Shown here: in pieces, positions 1-31,538 of the stretch
Position numbering within the stretch: position 1 is the stretch's first letter
How the letters are laid out: each line of letters opens with the position of its first letter
Source of the DNA: Saccoglossus kowalevskii
Taxonomy: Eukaryota > Hemichordata > Enteropneusta > Harrimaniidae
DNA: 31,538 nucleotides
Direction of reading: 5' to 3'
Assembly (NCBI RefSeq): GCF_000003605.2
Contig: NW_003152760.1
Span: 27,105 to 58,642 of the forward strand
The notes under the pieces: model-generated
Told to the model about the DNA's origin: nothing
The model's input: the letters and a program-made list of their open reading frames with translations, nothing else
Databases searched by the model: none
Made by a program: the position numbers and the translations under genes

Positions 1-3000
1 TTGTAATTTATTCACAGTAAATAACTTTTGGGGTTTTCAGTGAAAATAAATATCACCTCGAGTAAAGTAGTCCTTAGTACTCATACCAGCGGTATAGTGT
101 TGCAAATTGCATTGTTTAAAATCCAATGTTATTTTTTTCTCTAAAATGCATCATATATATTTTGGCTATTATTTATTAAAAAAAATACTGAGAATTGTAA
201 TGTCAGTCATTTCAGAAACTGAACCTAGAAAGTTCAAGTTGTGCCGTATTGTAACCCTATCACTGTGTCTTCACTGAGTAGTTGAATTACATGATTAAAA
301 CACACTTTGATGCAGGCTATTTTAAGCGCATTATTTGTTGTTGATTTTTTTTTTCATGTCAGTTTTTCTGTATTCTACCGCCTTGGTATCTTATCATCAT
401 ATAGGTGTTGTTAAGGAGATTTTATTGCAAAGTGACACAAGTACATTTGTCAACGCCTTTAATTTTGGAATAGGCTGATAAAAATCCACTGAGGGACTTT
501 GTTGAGTTCAGTGGATGTTAATATGTCACTAGTGAGATATAAGAGACAGATTAATAGGAGGCATTTGTTAGTTTATCTTATACACTGTGCATATGTCACC
601 AAAGATTAAAAACACTGAGCTTGGTAGAGTCCAGAAAAAAGTCTTATCGTTGTTATGTTTTAAGTCAGGCTCAATTAGACTGGCTACTAGTATATTTGTT
701 GTGAATTTCAGAAAATATTTTCTTGACAATTTCTGTAAATCTGTTGTTTCATTTTAATTAATATTAGCATGTTGTCTCCATGGTGACAGTCTTTTCTAAT
801 TCATCGCTTGACAATCCATCTCCATAGAGGAAATGATGCTGATCATCAGACCTCATGTGAATCTGATTCTAGAATTTGTACATGATGGCAGAAGCTGACA
901 TCTTATTACTGTTGATGCTATATTTGTGAAGAGAGGCTTTCTCTTGTATTTAAATTACTGCAGTGTTTTTGTGTCTATCAATAATTTTGGACTTTTATTT
1001 TTGTGTTCTTTTCTACTGTTGTGTCATAAGACATCCCGTTTTGATCAGTATTTCACCAATTAATGAGCCATTTAAGTGATTCACGTAGATTGTCAAGAGA
1101 CATGTTAGGACATTGATCTTAAATACATGTACAATGTCAGTGGGAGGTGGCATGTATTGTTTATAGTCTTAGTGTGTAAATGCAGAGCATTATGTATGTA
1201 TTAGGGTATAAAAAGGTGATAATGTTTTTAAGGGAGGGCGAGAAATCAGGAAAGAAAGAAGTGATATTTCTTCCATTGCTATAATTAGTAATGCAATGAT
1301 GATTATTTGTTGTACAATAATGGCTGACATCGATGTTGTCATGTCAAGTAGACAAAATATAAAAGACTATATATATCAAATGATGTGCAACAATTTCTGA
1401 CATTGATTAGAATTGTCGGTGACACTATTGTTAAGTTATCCATCATTACCAATGACCTCTATAGTGTGGAGAGTGCAGTAACAGTAACATAATGTTGAAT
1501 TTGTCATGATTGCACAAAATAGTCACTATTTTATTTCAATGATGTTTTAGTGCATTGTGTTGAGATGGTTGGTTACAGTTCACACACATTTATACACTGC
1601 TTACCTCTGTGTTGTGTTATTGGCCACTGTATTGATTTTGATGCACAAGAGAAATAACAATGGGCATTTTTGAGCATTTCACTATTGATTCCTTTGGGAG
1701 GGAAAATGATAATGCCTATAGATTCACATGGTGACATATGGTGAAACAAATCAGATGACATGCTAAGGAGGAGAATCATAGTTTTGGTAAATTATCAAAC
1801 AAATTACATGTACATGTAACTATCAATATTGTTATTTATGAATTCTGAGCTTACTCTCGTTTTTTTTTTTTAGTGTTTCATTTAAACTTGATAATCACGA
1901 AAGGAAAGTGATAATTTCTAGCATATACATATACCGGTAATAATAATGGGATTTTGATATTTGGTTGAACTTTGTTGATTGAAAGATTATATTGTACTGC
2001 TGGGTAAAAATTATTAAATTTCATTACTTTTGCTCAAGTGAATATCATTAATGTATTAGTTTGGTAACAGTATATTGAAATTAATATTTGTTCTATGTTT
2101 TCAAGGTTAGAATGCCCTCAGATGACCTTGAAATCGCATGGGATGTGTGATTATTTTTGACATCAATCCCTGAGTTCTGTCAGAGTGAGTCCAGCCTTTC
2201 AAGTCTGTTGGACATAAAATGTTTCTGTGCACATTAGGAATTTAATTTATAGCAATTTGCAATTTTCTTTAGATGATCAAAATTCAAAAATATTTGAAAT
2301 TCAGATCAGTGAAGAAGTTTACCGTTTATAAATTATAAGAAATTATAGAAGTCTAGATGTCACCAAGACATTACAGTGAAAACCATGGATGTTGTAAGTT
2401 AATATTTTAAAATATTGTCAGTTACCAACATATTTTCTACATACAGTAGAAAAAGGTAAATACGTCTAGACTGTAGACAAAGGTCTGCAGGTAATCAACA
2501 ATATTTTTTTGGTCTGATCTTACAACAATCAGAGCAATATACACTGTAAAATTAGAATTTCCTATATTGGTATGTTGTTATATTTCATGCTTCTGGTGTA
2601 GCCATGCAAATTTCTGAGAGGATTGACTGCACAATTGAGTGAAAAAAGCAAATTTAATTTACAAAGCATTTTAACATATCTTTTATTATCGTTAACTTAA
2701 AATCATACGATACATCATATATGAATATCTTTTGTTGAAAATCATTAAGAAACTTGTATCATTTTCATTGAGGTTAAAGAAAAACTAATTGGTTTTGCAT
2801 ATTATTTTTGTCTAAGTGTAGATTCACAATGAGAAGTACATACTGCAATTTGAATGGCCTGAGAGTTGCACTTAATTCAACTTAACAAGGGTGAATCTTT
2901 GTGTATCAATTCATGTTGCAACATGATTCAAATACATTAGCAAATGGTTAAGTACAAGCAAATAGGTAGCTGACATATTTTCTACTTGCTTAAAATCATT

Positions 3001-6000
3001 GAAATTTAAATGTTTAAATGTAGTTGCCTCAACTCATGCCTATTCATACCTGTAAATACATGTCAACAAAACTGAAAGTTAACATTTCAGTAGACAATTT
3101 TTAACACATGCATTGTTTGTGCATACAGGATAAGAATAGTATGCGTATTTACTGTAACTGATATCATTCATTATAACTGAGGTAAACATCAATAATCATT
3201 AATTAGTACTGATTTACTGTCAACAATGACTAATTAATGCATTATCCGCTATTGTCTGCAATAGGTGCATACTTATGAATCTATTGTAGTAATTGTGCAT
3301 TGGTACACCAGTAAGCAATTTACATCTATAAAATAACAACCACCAAGCTAGGTGGTCATTATGGCCTACATTTGCTAAGGTTACACAACAGCGTTTTATT
3401 GGAGCCTAACTATTGCTCTTCTTACAAATTAACAGGGGATTACATGTATCTCTTGTGCAATTGTATTGTTGTGGCAGGTGTGGTTTGAAGCTCCGCCTGG
3501 TTTGTTTTAGCATGGATGTAAATGGTTATAGCCAAGCTGTAACAGTGCTTTTTACTGGGTGTTTCTGTTTAGAAGGTTGGATGGAGCTCAGTCCTTTTTT
3601 GTATTCAACACAACCCAAACCTGACTTGAGCTTTTACATGGGCATTTTCGCTAGCTCTAATAAAATATTGTAAACTAGGTAATTGTTTATACTGCATAGA
3701 AATATACACAAGTACAGATAAAGATGATATTTACACAATACACTGTGAACCACCAAGTGTTTGTGTGGACAAAATTTTGCAGATGTCGCTATGACTCCAC
3801 ATCGTTAGAACCGTAGTGAAATTTTCACTGCTACAATTTGTAATTAATTGGTAGCTACAAAATTTTTTCCACAAGTTAAACATTTGTGAAGCACTACAGA
3901 CAGGAAATATCGTCTATATGTTGTATTGAATTAAAAGTGTTTTGTATATCATTGAACATTACTTCTTCAAAATCTATTTTCTATTTTAATCTGAGAAATG
4001 ATTGAAGTCTATTTTCTATATTTGCATGGCCTTTAAAATCAATGGATCTCATAGCCGTAGGAATCTCTTTTGTATAGCAGTGGTTTTTGTTGGTATTTCT
4101 TTCCATCATATATGATATTATCTGAAATAATTACGCAGCCTCTCAAATGGTTTAAATTTAAGCCTAATGATACCAAGTTGATGTATTAGACCTCTTGTGT
4201 CATTGCAAAGGATTGATTGCTTCTCCAAGGATATATGGTTGGCAAGGTATTGATAACCCTTGTGTGCATATTTGCCCTGTATTAGATAATAAAAATTTAG
4301 AAATAATTAAATATTCACCTCATTACTGAATGTGATATGTCTTGAAATGTACTTGTATTGACACTGTGGACCTTAAATGCAGCAATTTTATCTTTGATAA
4401 AACATATCTTGTGTCATTACTGCTAATTAGTAATGGTCATCGCCAAAATGTGGACACTGAAAATATAGCATATACATGTATACTGACTTTGTACATTAGA
4501 TGGCAGTTGGGTTACGTCCAGGTTTCCAGAGAATGTCATCCATTGAAATCCATTTTTTTCAAGTGAACCTCTGGGATCATGGTACAAGATGACACCTTAC
4601 TGGGGGTCCTGGGCAAAATGTCAAAAACATTGCCTTCTTGGGGGGACTAACCTCTCTGACGACTTCTCACTGATTATTTTATGTCATTTCCCACAAATAA
4701 TGTGCGCTGTGCATCATGTTCTGATCAAGTAACCGATTTCAATGAATGACGACTACTCGACCCCTAGTTTCCTGTACATCACATTTTATGTGACATTAGC
4801 CTTCTGTAACATTACTTTGCCCATACAATCTTGTATAAAACAATATTTTGTAAAAGACTTGGTCATCTTTATATGGTTAAACAAATAAAGAATCACAGCT
4901 ATTGCTGCTTTAAGTTAATTGTCCTCTAGTTTATGAGTTCTGTTTATACGTGTATTGAAACACGTCTTTAGTATAAAATCGTTATTAGGTTAAATGGGCC
5001 ATTGCATAATGCATTGCAATGCCATGCCATGATCACGATTTTTCTCAAGGAAATCTGATGTCATAACAATCTTGCTTCCTGTCTCGCTCTCTCAGATGTT
5101 CGCTCTCTTTAAATCATTCTGACTGTGTACCTTTCCTTTGACGTTTATTTAATGAGTTACATGAAACCCTGCAGCTGCCCTTTGTTGTTATTAAAGCATA
5201 CTTTGAGAGGTATAAATTGTGAGGTTGACCTTTTTGATGTTTAGTGTGGTTGTGATGTCCGTTTGCCAGTCCACCATCATTGTACATGGATATCTAATTT
5301 AGAAACATGGCGTCTGTTATTTTCTAGACAGTTCTTCAAGAGCTACGTAAGTATGTTACTGCATTGCTGCCACTTGCTCCGTGGTATCTCTAGTGCTGTT
5401 TGTTAAAGTGTAGTATTTGATATGCATTCTCTGGAGCTTTGTGACCTAGTCTGCTTCAGCTATGACCTCGATGTACGTTGACAGCTGAAGTGAGCCAGCA
5501 TATTGTATTTATCCCAGGTTATCGTGATGAAACAGAATCGTGGCAAAATTATTCAAGCTAATTTTAATCCTCTGTTTTGTGTCACATAACATGCTTAAAT
5601 CAAAACAACAGTTTGTTTGCGTATTACTGTTGACGTCATAAGGCTTCACATCATGTTATGTAATAGATCATGAAGAGCAAGGTTTTGACAATGTAAACAC
5701 AATGTGGTGGCTGATTTGTTTGTGATGTTGGCAGTAACAGCACATAACGGCATTTGTTACTGTTGTTGTCACATAGCATTATGCTTATGTTATAGAGTCC
5801 TTGATTATGTTTGACTCTTGTTTCAGGCAAACATATTGTAAATGATAAAGAGGCCAATTTATCAGTGATGTTATGACTAAATTCAATGAATTCGATTTTA
5901 GAGTTTGGTTTTACAGAGACGTGATATTTCTCCGCAATGGAAAAAAACGCAGTTGGTGTTCAGGGCATCGTCCTCCCCTGTGAATGTTTCTGTTATATGA

Positions 6001-6701
6001 TCTATTCATTGCTGTTCAGTGTTTTGCTAATATTAGTACCATAAACTAAGGCTTTTAGTCCCTAAGTAACTATAAGAGTTAATTTGGTCATTGATTCTTG
6101 TAATTGCCAAATAAAATGTACTCACAGTAATACACGTATGACTGTAATGTGCACACAGTGTGTGTCACGAATTAGTCACAGGTGGAGACTAGATTTTATA
6201 TGATGGCCTTCAGTTTATATATTGGAGTTAAGTTTTATAACTGAAAACTGTTCAGTATCATGTATTTGTACTATCACATCAATAGTGCCAGTTGTCACTG
6301 CTTGTCAAACCATGTAAGCCACTATTCATTTTCAGTAAATAAAGTGAAATATAATTATCTGTGGCTTTGAATTATAAATGCAGTGAATTTTATGATAAGT
6401 CTGATTGATGTCATTTAGTTGGTAAATGTTGATGTAATTATCACTTGTGCTAATAGATGAGTTCTGACTTCTCTGCTTTCTATGAACCTGCGCAGTGTGG
6501 ATTCTGTATTATATGGGTAGGGCTAAGGGTGCTTTCATTTGAGCCTGTTTCCTAATGATTATTTAAATAAATCGGATCTTTCAGAGGAAGTTAGCTAATT
6601 TGCATCCTAATTTGTAAGTTGCATCCTAGCGCTGAACAATCAATGCAAAATGAAAAAAAGAAAACTAATTTTACTTAGTCAACATAGCAGAGCTATGCAT
6701 A

Positions 6702-6955
6702 TTGCTTCTTGAAAACAGAAAATCAGCTTGCTTTGATACTTCGTATATATATGTACCTTGGGTGGACCCTTCTCAGATTTGTTCTTTTCATGAAGATATC
6801 TTCAAATCTCTAAAAAGTGTTATTTTTGAATTCTTCTTAAAAATGGTTATTTTATATGTAGACAGCTCAAGTGGACCTTAGTTAGATTTGTTCATTTTGT
6901 TATGATACCTTCAATTCTCTAATTTTAGTGAATATTTTTGGTAAAAAAAAATTCC
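6702..6955 (+). repeat. Decayed copy of the 157-bp-unit element
   Basis: Two degenerate units share CTTCTTGAAAAC, GCTTTGATACTT, TATATGTACCTTGGGTGGAC and AGATTTGTTC with the intact copy at 10755-11482. The terminal hairpins are not recognisable. Boundaries are approximate. Confidence 0.65.
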
Positions 6956-7275
6956 ATTTTTAACTGTCTAACTATACAGCTGTTATACCAACCTCAAATA
7001 CTACTTTGATGTCATTATATTATCTTCACAAATAAAAAAAAAACTCTTTGTGTAAAAACAAACTTTCAAATAGTCAACTTTGAATATTTAACAAGAAATA
7101 ATGCCAAAATACCAAGCTTAGTCCCTCAGGATAAGAGTGTGTATCCTGTGTTTTTCCCTATATGAGAAACAAGTGTTGCATTTCTAGTCTTGAATTCAAT
7201 CGTCTAAAATTCCTGTCAAGTATTATAAATCAGTCACTAGTTGTATATTGACATAATATAATAAATAAAAACATA

Positions 7276-7645
7276 TTTAGCTTTGTTGAGCGGAGCTTAT
7301 CATATGAGTGATTGTCCGATGTCATCCGTCGTTCGGTGTCGTCTGTCAACTTTTTACTTTTTTTTCGTCTTCTTGAAAACTACAAGTCTGATTGCTTTGA
7401 TACTTGGTGTATATGTACCTCGCATAACCCTTGAGATTTGTTCATTTCATGAAGATATCTTTCATTTTTGATAAAAAAAGATATTTTCAACTTCAACAAC
7501 AAGTTTGATGGCTTTGATATTATACATATAGGTACCTCATGTGAACCGATCTCAGATATGTTCATTTTGTGATGATGTTTTCAATTCTCTAATTGAAATG
7601 TGCATTGCTAACAGCGAACTATCTCAGCCGATAGGCTGCTTCTTT
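7276..7645 (+). mobile_element. Helentron/DINE-like non-autonomous element, short copy (two units)
   Basis: The 5' end (GAGCGGAGCTTATCATATGA, from 7289) and the 3' end (GCTAACAGCG through CAGCCGATAGGCTGCTT) match the longer copy in intron 1. It holds only two internal units, the second shortened (117 bp between GCTTTGATA landmarks at 7394 and 7511). The 3' hairpin CAGCC-GATA-GGCTG (7625-7638) has a changed loop but intact stem. The 5' inverted-repeat arm is partly deleted. The family assignment is by architecture only. Confidence 0.6.
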
Positions 7646-7716
7646 CATGTTTTGAAATCACTCTTTTCAAAAAGAGAACAAAAAGAGAATCTGTTGGCTA
7701 TTAATAAAAACGACTG

Positions 7717-7895
7717 GCACTAACACATTAATAATACTACTTGCATTTACCAAGTGTCAATAATTTTTCGCATATAGCCATTGTTTTATTGATGGTTAAT
7801 TCAGTCAGTTAGTTTTCCCAGATGTCCAATTCATAGTTGTTCTGTTAAACATTGGTGCTACTGTCTGACACTTGGTCTTTGTTTATTGCCTGGTA
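7717..7895 (+). repeat. Dispersed repeat, copy A (partner at 19226-19385)
   Basis: Shares with 19226-19385, in the same order and orientation: CACTAACACAT, TGTCAAT, ATTCAGTCAGTTAGTT, CCAGATG, CCAATT, GTTAAACAT or GTCAAACAT, GCTACTGT, TTTGTTTAT and CGCCTG or TGCCTG. It is diverged and carries indels. No coding capacity or terminal repeats were seen. Confidence 0.65.
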
Positions 7896-9583
7896 ATTAT
7901 ACATGTACAAGGGGTCTCTCAATAATGTTGACATCTTCTAGTGATCGTTTGAAACAACTTTCGATCAGAAACAAAGAAGGACACATAGGATAAATAGGGG
8001 ATGCTACTAAATGAAGAGGGGCCGAATAAATTTGAGAGCTGAGACTCTACCCCCTAAAACCACCCGTGAAGAATACTCTCTAGAGTGACTTGTACATTTG
8101 TAGTCCATGCATGGATACCAAAATATTACATATTATTAGTGTGTCCTGCTTCATTCAGTGTACCTGACATAATCAACAAACCTGAAGCTGATACACTAAA
8201 ATCTCAGCATAAAACTGCATATACTTGGTAACCCTAAATATACAAAACATGTAGTGAAACTCTCTCTTTGTTTGGTTTGCAAGATTGATTCTGTTACTTG
8301 CATGATAACATAGCAACTAAAGAAACCAAGTCTCTGCTATTGAGCATTAAGCTTTCCGAGATTTGAATAGTGAGCCTTGATAATTTTAGAAACTGTAATC
8401 ACACCTCGGCAGACTGAGGGCCCTATCTCTATTGTATTACTCTTCCCAGTATTGTCTTTCTGTTCTGTCACTAATACTAAAATGTGAGCGTCAAGAGAAG
8501 AGGAGCATGTTTCATAAAACAATACGATCACCTAACAATGAAAGCCGATCTCTTGAATATCCTTGCATGTTTTTTCAGCTTCCTCAAATTACTTTGATCT
8601 GGTATCATAGAGGATGTCTGACGAAAAATGATAAGTTTGTGATGTTACAAAAAAAATAATCTGATTGGTGGTCATGCAGTCGCATGAATGCATTAGGGAG
8701 TGTTTGGTAGGATGTGAGTCAACAGTGTTATCAAGTCACGACTGCAATGTACATCATGACCATGTGATCTCATCATAGTATGTCGCTGGATGGATCATCA
8801 TCATCAGACCACTTTCAGGATTTGGAAGCATCTCTTTACCTCGACTGTTCTTATTAATTGTTGGCCGCTAATGGACATATATCCAATATGGGATATTTCA
8901 GTGCGGGAAAGCAGCTGGTTTATAATATTACTGTTCTCATCATGCCGCAGCAGTGAATTATTCGGTACTGGCATGACTTATTTATATAATGTGTGTTTAT
9001 CTCTAATTAACACATTGTGTATGTTTCTTCCCTGTGAGATACGTACATGTAGACTACAGTAGTAGTGTATTAATTGCAATACTTCAACTTCAGTGTTGAT
9101 ATGACCTTGGCCTTATTCATTGTGTTGTTTTTAGATATCATCAACATCCCTAACAAGTTGTTTCTCTTTGCGATTACTGGGCTTTGGCAGTGATCTTACT
9201 GATGGTCACTTGTCTGAAGTTTCGTGCTGATTTGCTAGATAATATGAGGACAGCCAAATGGTATTTATTGAATAGTTGTACTTAATAGGTCAGCATTCTG
9301 ATCGGCTATATAGGCTATCAGTTACTGGTAATGGAAACAGTGTGTAGTGATTTTCCCTTGTGCCGATCCAGTCCTGGGTCATGGTCTTATTCGCCATACT
9401 TCTAGTGTCGTACGTCCTTCATCATTTTTACTACCACGTTTTGCTTTGTGTATTGGTCACCTGTGGCGAGCGCTGTGAGAAGACTGATAATGAAATCGCT
9501 GATGAAAGTTACAGCTCAAGTATAACTTTTATGATTGATATAATGTTTTATTTAATGACGTGTTTTTCTTTCTGCAATGCAGG

Positions 9584-9676
9584 ATGAGCATGAGCTCTCC
9601 ATGGTTGCACGAACAACAACAACAGCAGCAGACGAAGACGCAAGAACACAACTACGTCCAAGTGACGAGTAGGTAG
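9584..9676 (+). other. Upstream ORF of 30 codons with CAA/CAG run, in frame with TTBK start
   Basis: An ATG one base after the acceptor opens a 30-codon ORF containing six consecutive Gln codons (CAACAACAACAGCAGCAG). It stops at TAG 9674-9676 and is followed at once by a second TAG, one AAG codon and the TTBK start at 9683. Both frames are the same, so this is a classic uORF with its stop only six bases before the main ATG. Whether it is translated cannot be seen from sequence. Confidence 0.6.
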
Positions 9677-9682
9677 TAGAAG

Positions 9683-30278
<20,596 letters not shown>

Positions 30279-31538
30279 CATACACTTGTTCTATGGGAAA
30301 AAACATACTTAAACTAAACATGGCTTGCCATGTAAATGTAAGGCTGAGTAGATCATAGCATAGGGAGGAGAAGGTTAGATTAACTGTATATATAAGATAT
30401 TAATCATCTATTTAGATTGTAGAAAAAAATAAGTTACTCATAATGACTCTTTAAAGAAACAATTTAAAGGAATTCAAAAGCAGGTGTAGTATCAAGTGTA
30501 TTATGTTTAGTAACACAAAAACAAAAGTCTTAAAGCTATCCATGCTGTTAATTTAAGTTGAATGATCTGACCTTTATATTCAATACTAGTGTTAATTTGT
30601 TTATCATAAACTTCAACACAACCAACCTAGATTTGTTATATTGCATGAATGCACATCCCCTCCCTATTTTGCTGAATGGTTTAGCCCTAATTGATACCAG
30701 CATTGTCCCTTTAATATGGTAAAACAAGCACACCGTTCTAGTGAATATTTGTTATTTAATTCATTGAAAGTGTTAAACACTAAAGTTATGAACAAAAAGT
30801 TAAGGGGCACCCTCTTTGATAACAATTACAAAATAAATGTGACATAATAAAAAAACTGAACAAAATGCTGAGTAAAGGGAAAAAAAGAAAAGAAAAAAAA
30901 ACATGAATTCTTCTTTATAAAGGGAAAAAATATTAAGTTTCTAGCATGGGATTTAATCTCTTGATTTTCCACATTACACTATTTAGTTTCCCAATAGACA
31001 CTATATACACTTAAAGAGGCACTTCCAGTTAAGCCTAATCTCCTATCAAGCTTACTTTCTGGATTAAAATTACAATGGTCAACTCTGAAACCTATACAGG
31101 TCAACTACATACCTTCCTGTGATCTTCTGACCATAAGCTGTTATTTTTTTCTGTCCTTTGTAGTCTATTTCTCCATCTTGTGCAGGGCAAGCCGTGTGTA
31201 GTTTAACTATGTTTATTAGTTGAGGAAGAACTTTCTATCCTCATTAACTACAGCCATGTACTTACTCACAAAGTCTGTACAATTTACATTCTCCATAAAA
31301 ACAATGTCGACTATGTGAGATTGACAATAGCAGTTTACAAGTGAGATTTGTTTACAGTCTACGTAAAAACAAGGAGACAAGTATGACCTAAACAATGTAT
31401 CACATGATTGAGAGGATCATGGATAAATGGGATAAAGAAGATGATATGTGTGATGAAACAATACTGATGTAAGAACAATGAAATCTGAGGACTACAGCTT
31501 TACAGAAATGAAACTCAGAACCATAGTTTTGCCTTTTT
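30279..31538 (+). other. 3' flank: 3' UTR or last intron of TTBK
   Basis: AT-rich with no coding signal on either strand. If the stop at 30276 is used, this is 3' UTR and flank. If the donor at 30163 is used, it is intron. I looked for an acceptor followed by a codon run like the vertebrate LRRYK segment and found none here. Confidence 0.6.
30832..30851 (+). terminator. Candidate polyadenylation signals (two AATAAA)
   Basis: AATAAA at 30832-30837 and again at 30846-30851, about 560 bp after the stop codon. The hexamer is frequent by chance in AT-rich DNA, so support is limited to position. Confidence 0.4.

Larger units (their letters stand above)
1..9582. other. Upstream / 5' intronic region without recognised coding exon
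   Basis: AT-rich, with only short ORFs on either strand, none resembling a known protein. Because TTBK exon 1 has a splice acceptor at 9582, a 5' untranslated exon and promoter should lie in or before this stretch. I could not place them with confidence. It contains two decayed copies of the 157-bp-unit element (about 6702-6955 and 7276-7645) and one copy of a dispersed repeat (7717-7895). Confidence 0.5.

Noticed and set aside
774-787. GTCTCCATGGTGAC, fits the loose nematode X-box pattern
   Set aside because: It fits only the degenerate pattern, which is expected about once by chance in this window on both strands, and fails the stricter RFX consensus.
5281-5346. Possible 5' untranslated exon ending at a strong donor (GCTAC|GTAAGTATG)
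   Set aside because: The donor is good, but nothing independent (start site, conservation, matching transcript) links it to the acceptor at 9582, so it is not listed as a feature.
5631-5638. Perfect CRE palindrome TGACGTCA (also at 20411-20418 and inside coding sequence at 25645-25652)
   Set aside because: One copy is within coding sequence and the others have no promoter context. An 8-mer is expected about 0.5 times by chance here.
7283-7471. Short + strand ORF (and its relative at 10775-10993) with a shared start
   Set aside because: Both lie in the Helentron-like element; the shared peptide comes from the repeat end, and the frames diverge and stop inside the core units.

Overview
The window is animal nuclear DNA. 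It is AT-rich, with GT-AG introns, dispersed and tandem repeats and one 50-N assembly gap. It carries one recognisable protein-coding gene on the + strand, a tau-tubulin kinase (TTBK1/TTBK2 family). Kinase similarity places it in a bilaterian animal. The repeat landscape suggests a marine invertebrate, and my best guess is a hemichordate-like deuterostome, with low certainty.

Layout: 1-9582 is upstream or 5' intronic DNA with no convincing coding exon, holding two decayed repeat copies. A spliced first coding exon begins at 9583, with the start codon at 9683. Nine small exons between 9683 and 24088 encode the whole kinase domain, including one exon of only 28 nt. Exon 10 (24200 to a stop at 30276-30278) is open for over 6 kb and encodes a tail of about 2,025 residues. 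The ten exons join without a frame break into 2,342 residues, roughly 1.8 times the length of human TTBK1/2. The extra length is all in the tail. DNA after 30278 shows no coding signal and is either 3' UTR or intron.

Biology: in vertebrates TTBK2 is recruited to the distal appendages of the mother centriole by CEP164. It triggers CP110 removal and starts cilium assembly, and it also phosphorylates tau and tubulin and binds EB1. Here the tail keeps a PRPPPG motif matching the vertebrate CEP164-binding motif, and an SxIP motif of the EB-binding type. Intron 3 contains two exact and one near-exact X-box (RFX) motifs, the sites that switch on ciliary genes. Together these support an ancestral cilium-initiating role.

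The C-terminus is suspect. A good splice donor interrupts the codon just after the CEP164-like motif, exactly where similarity to vertebrate TTBK2 fades, so the true last exon may lie beyond the window.

Repeats of note: a Helentron/DINE-like element with four 157-bp internal units in intron 1 (plus two decayed relatives upstream), a 164-bp MITE-like inverted-repeat element in intron 3, a dispersed repeat pair, a 92-bp duplication just before exon 5, and short tandem arrays in intron 6.
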